Assembly (NCBI RefSeq): GCF_026107515.2
Contig: NZ_JAPCHW010000005.1
Location: 62,001 to 126,000 of the forward strand
Length of the DNA: 64,000 nt
Origin: Glutamicibacter sp. MNS18
GTDB lineage: Bacteria; Actinomycetota; Actinomycetes; Actinomycetales; Micrococcaceae
Direction of reading: 5' to 3'
The notes beneath the pieces are model-generated. The model saw only the letters and a program-made list of their open reading frames with translations. It had not been told where the DNA came from and made no database searches. The translations under genes were made by a program, and so were the position numbers. Below are positions 34,453 to 42,971 of this stretch, in pieces (position 1 is the stretch's first letter; every line of letters begins with the position of its first letter).

Positions 34453-35004
34453 ATGAAGAAAGTAACCAAGGCAACAATTGCCGCTGCCGCTGCAGGCGCA
34501 TTGTTGTTGGGCGGCGCTGGGACTCTGGCGCTGTGGTCTGATAGTACAGCTATTAATGCGGGACCAGTAAGCACCGGGCACCTGACTTTGGGTGTTTCAG
34601 CCGGACCGGTTGTTTGGTCAGACATCAGTGATCCTGAAAATCCTGGATCGTTCGATCCGGCTGTGGACAAGATCGTTCCAGGAGACACCGTGACATTCAG
34701 CAAGAACGTCACGATTTCCGCAGTGGGCAAGAATCTTGCCGGAGAGCTAGAAGTCAACACCAACGAGGTAGTACCTGCCGAGCTCTCGGACTTTGTTGAC
34801 ATCGAGATCGATGTTGACGCATCAGCAGACGGACTAACCGTGGATGGCGATGTCATCTCCTTCGAAAATCCTGGAGACTACGAGATTCCAGTGACGGTCA
34901 CTGTCGATTTTGCCGAAGGTGATACCGGAGAGACACCACGCTCCACCATGAATCAAGACATTGTTCTAGGCGATTTCGTACTGACTTTGAATCAGGTCCG
35001 CTAG
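34453..35004 (+). CDS. SipW-type-signal exported protein (first)
   Basis: A 183-residue exported protein with the alternate signal segment of the SipW-cognate/RER_14450 class: lysines at 2, 3 and 6, an Ala/Gly core, then LALWSD (Trp28) and INAGPVSTGHL. TasA of Bacillus biofilm fibres and camelysin use the same kind of signal. The mature part is acidic and beta-rich (VTVTVDFAEGD) without Cys, as expected for a fibre-like or surface subunit. It is first in a six-gene cluster with two matching signal peptidases. Role as fibre subunit is inferred. Confidence 0.8.
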   Translation: MKKVTKATIAAAAAGALLLGGAGTLALWSDSTAINAGPVSTGHLTLGVSAGPVVWSDISDPENPGSFDPAVDKIVPGDTVTFSKNVTISAVGKNLAGELEVNTNEVVPAELSDFVDIEIDVDASADGLTVDGDVISFENPGDYEIPVTVTVDFAEGDTGETPRSTMNQDIVLGDFVLTLNQVR

Positions 35005-35027
35005 GGCCTGATCAAGCTGGTTTCCAT

Positions 35028-35615
35028 ATGCTTAAACCGCTAAAAGCCGCCATTGCAGCGGCCGTGCTTTTGGTGCTATTCATGAGTGCCCAAGCTACGG
35101 CCGCTCTTTGGCGTGCCGAGGAAACTATCAACGTGGGTGCCGTCTCGACTGGCAGCCTGAATATGCATGCCGGGAACGGCACAACATCTCAGCAGGACTA
35201 TGAATTCAACGAACTCGACGGCAGCAACCTGGTACCCGGAGAATTCGTTCAAGCACCACTGACCATCACCAACGCCGGTACTACTGATCTGGAGTACAAC
35301 TTGACCGGAGCCAGTGCGTTGCCGGACTCACCAACCCCAGCGGACGTTGCCTTGGCTGATTCAAGCGTCTTGACTATCGGCACCGATAGGAGTGCTGAAG
35401 AATGCTCCATGGGTACCGAACAAGTGGCACCCCTGTTTCAAGGCCCTGCCAGTTCAGGAGCAACGTTAGGTGATGCTCGTCGGCTGGTAGCCTCAGGTGA
35501 CGGAGCTTCTTTTGAGGTTTTGTGTGTCCGCGTTGAAGTCGCTGCCGATGCTCCACAATCCGCAGCTGGCGGTCAAATGCGGTTGGTGCTGAACTTCACG
35601 GGGCAACAGCGATGA
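35028..35615 (+). CDS. SipW-type-signal exported protein (second)
   Basis: A 195-residue exported protein, paralogous in design to its upstream neighbour. The signal has a hydrophobic core, AAIAAAVLLVLFMSA, then AALWRAEETINVGAVSTGSL, matching the SipW-cognate pattern. The mature domain is beta-rich with PLTITNAGTTDLEYNL, the strand layout of TasA-like Ig folds, and has two Cys (EECSMG and EVLCVRV) that could pair. It lies 23 bp after the first exported protein and overlaps the signal peptidase start by 4 bp. Confidence 0.8.
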   Translation: MLKPLKAAIAAAVLLVLFMSAQATAALWRAEETINVGAVSTGSLNMHAGNGTTSQQDYEFNELDGSNLVPGEFVQAPLTITNAGTTDLEYNLTGASALPDSPTPADVALADSSVLTIGTDRSAEECSMGTEQVAPLFQGPASSGATLGDARRLVASGDGASFEVLCVRVEVAADAPQSAAGGQMRLVLNFTGQQR

Positions 35616-36181
35616 GCGCATTGACGCGAGCCCAACTGCGGCGTGAACGTGAAAATACGGGCGTGCTGTGGTGGATCGGCCAAATCACATCATGGTTGGT
35701 CCTATTGATCGTCCTGGCTTTAGTAGCCATCATGATAGTCGTTCCCCGCATAGGTGGCGCCATGCCGTATACGGTACTGACCGGTTCTATGCGTCCGAGT
35801 CTTCCGCCGGGTGCCTTGATTGTAGTGCGCCCGGTTGATCCCAACGGAATTCGCACCGGAGACGTGGTGACCTATCAGCTTAGATCTGGTGAACCTGCAG
35901 TAGTGACGCATCGTGTCACCGGGGTCGGTGCGACGGCTGGCGGAGAACGGCGTTTTACGCTTCGCGGAGACGCCAACAACACTGCTGATCCACCCGTTCG
36001 ACCTGAGCAGATCCGCGGACAGCTCTGGTATTCAGTACCCTATCTTGGCTACCTGAACTCGGCGATTAGCGGGCAGCAACGGACATGGCTGACTTGGATC
36101 GCGGTGACTGGACTCTTGTCCTACGCTGCAGTGATGCTCGTAGGGGCTTGGCGAGACAAGCAGCGAGGGGAGCGGCTATGA
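35612..36181 (+). CDS. sipW: Ser/His-type signal peptidase I (SipW-like), first copy
   Basis: A 189-residue membrane protease that cleaves signal peptides outside the membrane. After one helix (residues 25-46), LTGSMRP holds the nucleophile Ser59. The position that is Lys in ordinary bacterial LepB is His100 (VVTHRV), as in SipW, archaeal and eukaryotic enzymes. FTLRGDANN follows as the third box, and a second helix lies at about residues 155-177. Neighbouring exported proteins bear the signals such enzymes process. ATG overlaps the previous stop and its own stop overlaps the next start (ATGA). Confidence 0.92.
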   Translation: MSALTRAQLRRERENTGVLWWIGQITSWLVLLIVLALVAIMIVVPRIGGAMPYTVLTGSMRPSLPPGALIVVRPVDPNGIRTGDVVTYQLRSGEPAVVTHRVTGVGATAGGERRFTLRGDANNTADPPVRPEQIRGQLWYSVPYLGYLNSAISGQQRTWLTWIAVTGLLSYAAVMLVGAWRDKQRGERL

Positions 36182-36828
36182 TCTCGCGTCGTATTCTGAC
36201 TATCGTGCTCGCGGCCTCTCTGGGGCTACTTTCGTTGAGTAATATTCCGGATGCAAGCGCTTCTTCGGCTGAACAGGGCGATAGAGGACTGGCATTCAGC
36301 ACTGATGGCGTCCAGTTTTCCCCCACTCCGCCTCGGTTGTTCAATGATGCCCAGTCGTTAGTCCCCGGTGAAGAGATCCATGCAGTGTTATGGGTGCGTA
36401 ATTTGCAGGATCATTCGGTGAAGGTTTCCCTGGAGACAACCCAGCCGGATGAGGAATTCGGGGTTGTCCTCGGGCCCGTATTCGCAGGTGAGAAGATTCT
36501 GGAGTCGAACCAAGCTGTTTCACTCATCGTACGTGCGTGGCTACCCATTGAAGCGGGCAATGAAACCCAAAACCGGACTTCGGACGGATTGAAGGTGGTC
36601 GTCCATGCGGTTGATGCCCGTCCTCTGGGAGTCGATCCTGAGGAATCGGATGAACCATGGGCGGAAGATGACAAGCAGCCCCCTGATGAACTGCCCGAAA
36701 CAGGCTTTGAAGGTGTGATTCTGTTGATCGCTTTGGGTGCGCTGGGCCTTGGTGGCTGGATTTCCTTCACCATGTGGCGTCGTCCCCGCGTTGAGGGCAC
36801 AAGTGAGGGAGCTCCAAATGAGCAGTAG
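36178..36828 (+). CDS. LPETG cell-wall-anchored surface protein
   Basis: A 216-residue exported protein with an ordinary signal peptide (TIVLAASLGLLSL, cut near ASA), a beta-rich domain (residues 35-150), an acidic Pro/Asp/Glu linker and a full sorting signal: LPETG at 172-176, a hydrophobic segment and the basic MWRRPR. A sortase would cut after Thr175 and join it to peptidoglycan. No sortase gene is visible here, so a housekeeping one elsewhere is presumed. It lies within the SipW-type cluster and may anchor the other subunits. Confidence 0.85.
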   Translation: MISRRILTIVLAASLGLLSLSNIPDASASSAEQGDRGLAFSTDGVQFSPTPPRLFNDAQSLVPGEEIHAVLWVRNLQDHSVKVSLETTQPDEEFGVVLGPVFAGEKILESNQAVSLIVRAWLPIEAGNETQNRTSDGLKVVVHAVDARPLGVDPEESDEPWAEDDKQPPDELPETGFEGVILLIALGALGLGGWISFTMWRRPRVEGTSEGAPNEQ

Positions 36829-37411
36829 GCGAAGTATGCAAGTCAAAGCCCTCCTATCCTTGGGAATCCTCTTGGGTTTTGGTGCGGTTTCGACCATGGC
36901 GTCTTGGACCGGAACGGCAACATCAACCTCGACTATCAGCGCGGCTACAGTTGCACTGGCGATCGGCGATAGCGAACCGCTGGACAGCGTTACCTACGAA
37001 CTAGGTATGGCAACGATGGAGTGGTTTCCCGGAATGCGTCAAGCAGAGACCGTTGCATTAAAGAATATTGGAACTGTGGACTCCCCATACAGCATAGGTG
37101 GTTCTATGGGTGCTGGTGAGTTAGGGCTAGCAATGGAAATCTCTGTACACCCCGGTGGAACGGTCTCCGATGTATCCGAGACCGTGGTCTCGTGCACCGG
37201 AAATGCGGAGTACGTCAAGGCGTCAGGAGAACAATCCTTCACTTCAAGCCAGCAACCAGAAAGTTCATCATTAATGCTGGGAACCTTAGCGGTTGGTGCG
37301 AGCGAGACCTTTTGTGTTCAAGCAGAACTGCCCATTGGATCTGCTTCAAGCTTGCAGGGCCAGCAATCATCGATGAATCTAACCTTTACTGCAACCGTGG
37401 GGGCATCGTGA
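36818..37411 (+). CDS. SipW-type-signal exported protein (third)
   Basis: A 197-residue exported protein starting at ATG 36818, overlapping the LPETG gene by 11 bp, with GAGGGAG upstream. Its signal reads ALLSLGILLGFGAVSTMA then SWTGTATSTSTISAATVAL, a variant of the SipW-cognate class with Trp in place and Thr/Ser-rich following residues. The mature part has strand-rich TVALKNIGTVDSPYSI, resembling its two upstream cousins, and two Cys (VVSCTGN, TFCVQAE). Its stop overlaps the GTG of the next peptidase (GTGA). Confidence 0.75.
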   Translation: MSSRRSMQVKALLSLGILLGFGAVSTMASWTGTATSTSTISAATVALAIGDSEPLDSVTYELGMATMEWFPGMRQAETVALKNIGTVDSPYSIGGSMGAGELGLAMEISVHPGGTVSDVSETVVSCTGNAEYVKASGEQSFTSSQQPESSSLMLGTLAVGASETFCVQAELPIGSASSLQGQQSSMNLTFTATVGAS

Positions 37412-38523
37412 GGAAAACTCAAGGGAATGCACAAGAGATTCTCTGTCATCGTGCTTTGCTGAACCTCGGAGCGGTAATGGGCACCGCTTGTTTGGTATTT
37501 GCTGCTATCGGTCTGGCATTTGGAATTAAACCGTTGGTTTTCGTCTCAGGTTCAATGGAACCAGGCATTCCCCCCGGTTCGTTGGGAATAGCCGTCTCAA
37601 CTCCAGCGGAGGAAGTACTAGTCGGTCAAATCGTTTCCGTGAAGCGCGAGGATGGTGAGCGCGTGACACATCGTGTCTTGTCGAATTCGACTTCCGGTTT
37701 GGTGCTGAAAGGCGATGCTAATCCGGTAGCGGATCTGCAACCCTATGAGGTTCAGGCAGTTGATCGATTGTTGTTTAGCTTTCCCCTTCTTGGAAAAATA
37801 GTGATCTGGCTAAGTCATCCGTGGATCTATTTTGCCGGTGGCATGTTGAGCGCCTATCTTTTGTATATCGCGTTCCTAAGACGAGCAGGTGATGAACGTG
37901 TGGATTCCATGCCTGAAGCGAACAAGGATGTTCACTCTTTTCAATCTTCAAGTTCGACTAGAATCGAAAAGTCATCGGCCAGAAGATCCAGGATGACGTC
38001 GGGGATGGCACTACTAGTCGTCTTCAGCGCGACGTTGAATCTGTCGACACTAGTAGTTCCCTTTGAGCCAACACATGCGGCATTCAATGCGCAGGCTGAA
38101 GCGAATGCTGGGTTTCAAGCAGTTGAGTTGTTAGGACCTGAATCTGTCGCGTGCGCCAGGCTGCCTGGTGATGCACAAACTGTCGAGATCGGGTGGATGC
38201 CACCGCGAGAAATTCCACAAGAAGTTTCAGGTTATAGGGTAACCGTTTCTATCGATGGAAATTCGAGGTCTGAAGTTGTTGACCGTGATGTACTAATCCA
38301 TACGTTAAGTATGAGGACGAGTAATTCAGGGTTATTAAACGCAGTGCTGGGTCTAGTGGGCGCTTTGGTCAATCTTCTAGTCGGATATAGTCATACTGCT
38401 GACGTAAGTATTGTGGCACTCTATTCGAGCGGATGGGAATCAAAGCCGGTTCCATACAAGATTCATGCCAACTATCCAGGACTTCTAGTCAGTGGATCTA
38501 GGCAGATCACATGCGTGGGTTAG
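37408..38523 (+). CDS. SipW-type signal peptidase fused to an exported fibronectin-III-like domain
   Basis: A 371-residue fusion. Residues 1-160 are a complete Ser/His signal peptidase: helix 18-40, nucleophile Ser49 in VSGSMEPG, His88 in RVTHRVL, the LKGDANP box, and a second helix near 140-157. After a polar basic linker, residues 199-226 are a new hydrophobic export segment ending VPFEPTHAAFNAQ. Residues 243-355 look like a fibronectin type III domain (VEIGWMPP, then GYRVTVSI). No frameshift separates the halves. The tail may be an attached substrate or a docking domain; both are inference. Confidence 0.8.
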   Translation: MRKTQGNAQEILCHRALLNLGAVMGTACLVFAAIGLAFGIKPLVFVSGSMEPGIPPGSLGIAVSTPAEEVLVGQIVSVKREDGERVTHRVLSNSTSGLVLKGDANPVADLQPYEVQAVDRLLFSFPLLGKIVIWLSHPWIYFAGGMLSAYLLYIAFLRRAGDERVDSMPEANKDVHSFQSSSSTRIEKSSARRSRMTSGMALLVVFSATLNLSTLVVPFEPTHAAFNAQAEANAGFQAVELLGPESVACARLPGDAQTVEIGWMPPREIPQEVSGYRVTVSIDGNSRSEVVDRDVLIHTLSMRTSNSGLLNAVLGLVGALVNLLVGYSHTADVSIVALYSSGWESKPVPYKIHANYPGLLVSGSRQITCVG

Positions 38524-38600
38524 TCCTGCTCTGCAAGATGCGGATGCGCATTGGAGCCGAGGCTAGACTCGCGGACCTGGCTGGTGGCTGGATTGGGAAG

Positions 38601-39206
38601 TCATTGATCCAGAGAATTCAGCCCAGACAGAATCAATGCTATTCCGTAAGCGAATGTAGTTTTTGCGCGGTGTTCGGTTTTTAGGCCTTGTAAGAGCGCT
38701 TCGCTGAACGCCCCTGAGATTTCCGCATCCGCAGCCCAGACCTGCTGGGGTGCCGCCGCATCCAATGCCGACCCCAGGACGAAGGAATCGATGATCGTGA
38801 TTGCCCGCAGCCGTGCCGCGGGCTCGAATCCCGCTCCGGCAAGGACTTCGGCCAGTGCATCATAGATCCGCAAGGTCGTGCGGTCCCGAACGGTATGGCT
38901 GGTGAACAAGGGAATCAGCCGGGGGTGACGGGAATATGATTCGAAGTAGGACGTGGCAATTACCCTGACGATGTCTCGCCAGTCGCCGTCCAGGCGTTCA
39001 GGTAGCCTGACCGCCGACATCGCTTGTCCGCGCATCAGTTCAATGATGTCGTCTTTGCCGCCCACGTGGTTGTAGAGCGAGGAGGCCGAGACGCTGAGCG
39101 ACTTTGCCAGTTGGGGAATGGTGAATTCACCCTGTTTGTCGACCAGTTCCAGCGCGGCTTCGGCAATGATGTGACTGCTGAGCTTGGGTGTGGAAGGCCG
39201 TGCCAT
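38601..39206 (-). CDS. TetR-family regulator of the agmatine operon
   Basis: A 201-residue repressor. The N-terminal helix-turn-helix (residues 8-55) reads TIPQLAKSLSVSASSLYNHV, typical TetR; the C-terminal ligand domain is all-helical with LTxxDSFVLGS-like features (ITIIDSFVLGSAL) of the TetR_C group that includes WHG-type proteins. It is divergent from aguB-aguA-permease, and two identical inverted repeats lie between them, so it probably represses both itself and the agmatine genes until an inducer such as agmatine or N-carbamoylputrescine binds. The inducer is inferred. Confidence 0.88.
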   Translation of the reverse strand: MARPSTPKLSSHIIAEAALELVDKQGEFTIPQLAKSLSVSASSLYNHVGGKDDIIELMRGQAMSAVRLPERLDGDWRDIVRVIATSYFESYSRHPRLIPLFTSHTVRDRTTLRIYDALAEVLAGAGFEPAARLRAITIIDSFVLGSALDAAAPQQVWAADAEISGAFSEALLQGLKTEHRAKTTFAYGIALILSGLNSLDQ

Positions 39207-39253
39207 GATCGACTCCTGTTTTTACGTAGCTTGACTAGAGCATACCCGAAGTA

Positions 39254-39270
39254 AACGAATTCGGTTCGTT
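39254..39270. promoter_or_regulatory. TetR operator, copy 1
   Basis: AACGAA-N5-TTCGTT, a perfect 6-5-6 inverted repeat lying 48 bp before the tetR start. The same arms and spacer length recur at 39310-39326, which makes chance unlikely. Confidence 0.75.
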
Positions 39271-39309
39271 AAAACCCTTGTGCCACTCGTCAATCTTCCC
39301 TATCCTGAA

Positions 39310-39326
39310 AACGAATCACATTCGTT
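39310..39326. promoter_or_regulatory. TetR operator, copy 2
   Basis: AACGAA-N5-TTCGTT, with arms identical to the copy at 39254-39270 and a start-to-start distance of 56 bp. It lies just upstream of the aguB ribosome site, where bound repressor would block transcription. Confidence 0.75.
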
Positions 39327-39352
39327 ATTTAGGTCACAAGAGGAAAATGATC

Positions 39353-40330
39353 ATGAGGGAAATACTTGCCTTGACCCCACCGGCCTCACCGGCGAGGGCT
39401 GCAGCGCCGGAGCGAGGCACCATCACGATTGCCGCGGTGCAACATCGCTGGCACGGGAACGCGGCCGAGACATGTGCCGAACTGGCTGACGGGATCGCCA
39501 AGGCCGCCGGGCACGGGGCGCAGGTAGTCTTCCTGCCGGAGCTCACCCTGAGCCGCTACCCCGCCTTCGAGAAACCGGAACCAGGCCTGGCCGACACCAC
39601 CGCCGAGGAACTGCTGAGCGGACCCACCTTCCGCTTCGCCGCCGAACAGGCCGCCCACCACGGCATCCATGTCCACATCTCCCTGTTCCGCAAGAGCGAG
39701 GGAGCCGACGGGCTGGGTCTGAATACGGCGATCGTGGTCTCCCCGGAGGGCGAGCTGGTGGCCGCCACCAACAAACTGCACATTCCGCGGACCGCCGGAT
39801 ACTACGAACACACATACTTTCGCGAAGGCCCCAACCAGGACCCGTACCCGGTCCACGAATTGGCCGGCGTTCCGGGGTTGCGCCTGGGCCTGCCGACCTG
39901 CTGGGACGAATGGTTCAGCGAGCCGCCACGGATCTACTCGCTCGCCGGTGCCGATCTGCTGGCCTACCCCACCGCCATCGGGTCGGAGCCCGAGCATCCC
40001 GATTTCGACACCGAGCCATTGTGGCGCCAGACCATCGTGGGCAACGGGATAGCCAACGGACTGTTCATGGTGGTACCCAACCGCTGGGGAACCGAGGGAG
40101 AGCTGACATTCTACGGATCCTCGTTCATCTCGGATCCCTACGGGAGAATCCTGGCCCGGGCACCACGCGATGAATCCGCGGTCCTGGTCGCCACCCTGGA
40201 CCTGGACGCACGACGGGACTGGCTGACCCTCTTTCCCTTCCTGCGCACCCGCCGACCGGATACCTACGGTGCACTGGTTGAGGCCCGCCGGACCACCGGC
40301 CTCGGCGAGGCGGTGAAGACCAGTGCCTGA
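39353..40330 (+). CDS. aguB: N-carbamoylputrescine amidase
   Basis: A nitrilase-superfamily enzyme that hydrolyses N-carbamoylputrescine to putrescine, ammonia and CO2. The catalytic triad is Glu63 (FLPELTLSRY), Lys141 (TNKLHIP) and Cys183 (PTCWDEWF), and the DEWFSE stretch after Cys is typical of AguB. ATG at 39353 is nine bases after AAGAGG; ATG at 39347 is also possible. It overlaps the agmatine deiminase gene by 8 bp, which supplies its substrate, so assignment rests on both motif and context. The operon faces a TetR gene. Confidence 0.93.
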   Translation: MREILALTPPASPARAAAPERGTITIAAVQHRWHGNAAETCAELADGIAKAAGHGAQVVFLPELTLSRYPAFEKPEPGLADTTAEELLSGPTFRFAAEQAAHHGIHVHISLFRKSEGADGLGLNTAIVVSPEGELVAATNKLHIPRTAGYYEHTYFREGPNQDPYPVHELAGVPGLRLGLPTCWDEWFSEPPRIYSLAGADLLAYPTAIGSEPEHPDFDTEPLWRQTIVGNGIANGLFMVVPNRWGTEGELTFYGSSFISDPYGRILARAPRDESAVLVATLDLDARRDWLTLFPFLRTRRPDTYGALVEARRTTGLGEAVKTSA

Positions 40331-41372
40331 ATACACCATGCCCGCGGAGACCTCTGCACACGAACGGATCTTCATGGCATTTCCAACCCGCGGTTACACG
40401 CTGGGGGATACGGAAGCGGAAGCCGAAGCTGCCCGCACCGCCTGGGCCAATGTCGCCCGGGCGATAGCACGGTTCACCCCGGTGACCCTGATCGTGGACC
40501 CGTCCGCCGAGGCCGAAGCTCGCCGGCACTTGGGTGACACGGTGCACTATGAGCTGCGCGAACTGGACGATGCGTGGATGCGCGACATCGGCCCGACCTT
40601 CGTGCGCCAGGCAGACGGAGGATTGGCGGCGGTTGACTGGAACTTCAATGGATGGGGCGCCCAGTCGTGGGCCAGCTGGGGGAAGGACTCGAAAATCGCC
40701 GCCGAAGTGGCCGAGCTTGCCGGGGTTCCGCGTCTTGGCGCGTCGATCACCAACGAGGGAGGCGGGATCCATGTGGACGGGGCGGGGACCGTGCTCGCCA
40801 CGCGCAGCGTCCAGCTGGATCCCGGACGCAACCCCGGCAAAACCGCGTCGGAGATCGAAACGGAATTTGCCCGACTGCTCGGGACGGAGAAGGTGATTTG
40901 GCTCCAGCGCGGGCTGAGCCGTGACAACGAGGAATTCGGGACCCGAGGACATGTGGACATCACGGCCTGCTTTGCCGCCCCAGGGGTGGTGCTCTACCAC
41001 GACCAGCGCGATCCCTCCCATCCGGACCACGGGATCTCCGCGGAAATCCGCCAGATGCTGGAATCAGCCACCGACGCCCGCGGGCGACACCTGGAACTGG
41101 TTCCGGTGCCGGCTCCCTCCGTCTTGCGCGACACGGACGGTTGGGTTGACTACTCCTACATCAACCACCTGGTCACCAATGGCGGGGTGATCGCCTGCAC
41201 CTTTGACGATCCACAGGATGCCGAGGCCCTGCAAATCCTGGCAGAAGCCTACCCCGGGCGTGAAGTCGTGGGCGTGGACGCCCGTGAACTGTTCGCACGC
41301 GGTGGCGGCATCCATTGCATTACCCAGCAACTTCCGGTGAAACATCATGAGCGCGCCAGCAGCCACCGGTAG
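40323..41372 (+). CDS. aguA: Agmatine deiminase
   Basis: This pentein-fold enzyme converts agmatine to N-carbamoylputrescine and ammonia. WMRDIGPTFV (substrate-binding Asp), NFNGWG, NEGGGIHVDG and HVDITACF are the family blocks, and the nucleophile is Cys332 in GGGIHCITQQLP near the C-terminus. The 349-residue length is normal. GTG at 40323 overlaps aguB, and the 3' end overlaps the permease start by 26 bp. With aguB it forms the two-step agmatine-to-putrescine pathway, feeding nitrogen and polyamine metabolism. Confidence 0.95.
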   Translation: MPEYTMPAETSAHERIFMAFPTRGYTLGDTEAEAEAARTAWANVARAIARFTPVTLIVDPSAEAEARRHLGDTVHYELRELDDAWMRDIGPTFVRQADGGLAAVDWNFNGWGAQSWASWGKDSKIAAEVAELAGVPRLGASITNEGGGIHVDGAGTVLATRSVQLDPGRNPGKTASEIETEFARLLGTEKVIWLQRGLSRDNEEFGTRGHVDITACFAAPGVVLYHDQRDPSHPDHGISAEIRQMLESATDARGRHLELVPVPAPSVLRDTDGWVDYSYINHLVTNGGVIACTFDDPQDAEALQILAEAYPGREVVGVDARELFARGGGIHCITQQLPVKHHERASSHR

Positions 41373-42858
41373 CCGCACCGCTGTCAAGGGCAGCGGAAAG
41401 GGACTGCGATCAGGTCAGATCGGGTTGATGACCGCGACGGTGATCGGTGTATCGACCATCGCCCCGGCCTATGTCATCACCAGTACCCTGGGACCCACCG
41501 CACAAGTGGTGGACACCCACCTGCCGGCGATCTTCCTGATCGGCTTTTTGCCGATGTTCCTGGTGGCCATGGGGTACCGCGAGCTGAACCGGGCCATGCC
41601 CGATAACGGCACCACCTTCACCTGGGTGTGGAGGGCCTTCGGCCCGCGGGCCGGATGGATGGGCGGCTGGGGTCTGCTGGCGGCCAATATCATCGTGCTG
41701 TCCAACCTGGCCGGGGTGGCAGTGGATTTCTTCTACCTGTTCCTTGCCCAACTGACCGGCAGTCCGCACCTGGCGGAACTTGCCGCCAACCCCTGGGTCA
41801 ACGTGGCCACCTGCCTGGTCTTCATGTTGGTAGCCACCGGGGTTTCGGTTCGCGGCCTGCAGGCTTCGGGCAAGGTGCAGTACCTGCTGGTCGGCTTCCA
41901 GTTGCTGGTGTTGGGATGGTTCATCACCGCGGCGATGTCCACGGGCATCCCCGCCGCACAGGTCAGCCTGGAATGGTTCAACCCGATGGGCATTGATTCG
42001 TTCTCGGCCCTTGCCGTGGGGCTGAGCCTATCGATCTTCGCCTTCTGGGGCTGGGACGTGTGCCTGACCATGAACGAGGAAACCAGGCACGGGGAACGGA
42101 CCAGTGGTCTGGCTGCGGGAATCACCGCGTTGGTGGTGCTGGCACTCTACCTGCTGGCTGCCGTGGCGGCCACCGTGTTTGCCGGGGTGGGTACCGAGGG
42201 AGTGGGTCTTGGCAATGCCGAGAACGCGGGAAACATCTTTGCGGTGCTTGCCTCGCCGGTCATGGGGCCGGCAGCGATCCTGCTCTCGCTGGCCACCCTG
42301 TCCAGCTGTGCCGCCTCCTTGCAGTCCACGATGATTTCCCCGGCCCGCTCCCTGCTGGCCATGGGACACCATGGGGCGATACCCGAAGCCTTTACCCGGC
42401 TGCATCCGCGGTTCGGTACCCCGGCCTTCTCCACGGTGGTCGCAGCGTTGCTCTCCACCGGCTTTTACGCGATGATGCGCTTCGTTTCGATGAATGTCCT
42501 GAACGACACGATTCTGGCGTTGGGCCTGATGATCTGTTTCTACTACGGGATCACCGCTTTCGCCTGTGTCTGGTACTTCCGGAAGACCCTGCGCGGTTCA
42601 CTTCGCCACCTGCTGCTTCGGGGGATCGCTCCTTTCCTGGGCGGGGTCGCCCTCAGCGCCGTGTTCGTGCAGACGGTGTTCGATTCCCTGGATCCCGGGT
42701 ACGGGTCGGGGACGCATCTGGGCGGGCTGGGACTGGTGTTCCTGGTTGGTGCCGGTATCCTGCTTGCCGGGGCCCTCTTCCTCATTGGGGCCCGGAAACG
42801 CCGTCCACGGTTCTTCGGATCCAGTTCGAGAACCAGTGCGGCAGACATCATCGACTGA
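41347..42858 (+). CDS. APC-family permease of the agmatine operon
   Basis: A 503-residue transporter with 12 predicted helices. Helix 1, ATVIGVSTIAPAYVITSTLG, and helix 6 FAFWGWDVCLTMNEETRHGE carry the substrate-binding features of the amino acid-polyamine-organocation family. The stop-start overlap with aguA (26 bp) shows tight co-expression, so agmatine or putrescine import is the best guess. That is contextual; the sequence alone says only APC family. No terminator is obvious before the next gene. Confidence 0.88.
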   Translation: MSAPAATGSRTAVKGSGKGLRSGQIGLMTATVIGVSTIAPAYVITSTLGPTAQVVDTHLPAIFLIGFLPMFLVAMGYRELNRAMPDNGTTFTWVWRAFGPRAGWMGGWGLLAANIIVLSNLAGVAVDFFYLFLAQLTGSPHLAELAANPWVNVATCLVFMLVATGVSVRGLQASGKVQYLLVGFQLLVLGWFITAAMSTGIPAAQVSLEWFNPMGIDSFSALAVGLSLSIFAFWGWDVCLTMNEETRHGERTSGLAAGITALVVLALYLLAAVAATVFAGVGTEGVGLGNAENAGNIFAVLASPVMGPAAILLSLATLSSCAASLQSTMISPARSLLAMGHHGAIPEAFTRLHPRFGTPAFSTVVAALLSTGFYAMMRFVSMNVLNDTILALGLMICFYYGITAFACVWYFRKTLRGSLRHLLLRGIAPFLGGVALSAVFVQTVFDSLDPGYGSGTHLGGLGLVFLVGAGILLAGALFLIGARKRRPRFFGSSSRTSAADIID

Positions 42859-42971
42859 ACCCGCCCAGGGCAATGCCCCTGCCCGGGCGAAGCGGTGCCG
42901 ATGAAACGGTAGGGTAGCGTTGAATGGGCGCCAGTGATTGCGCCGCGCAACCAAAGCAGGAGGGCTTCCCT

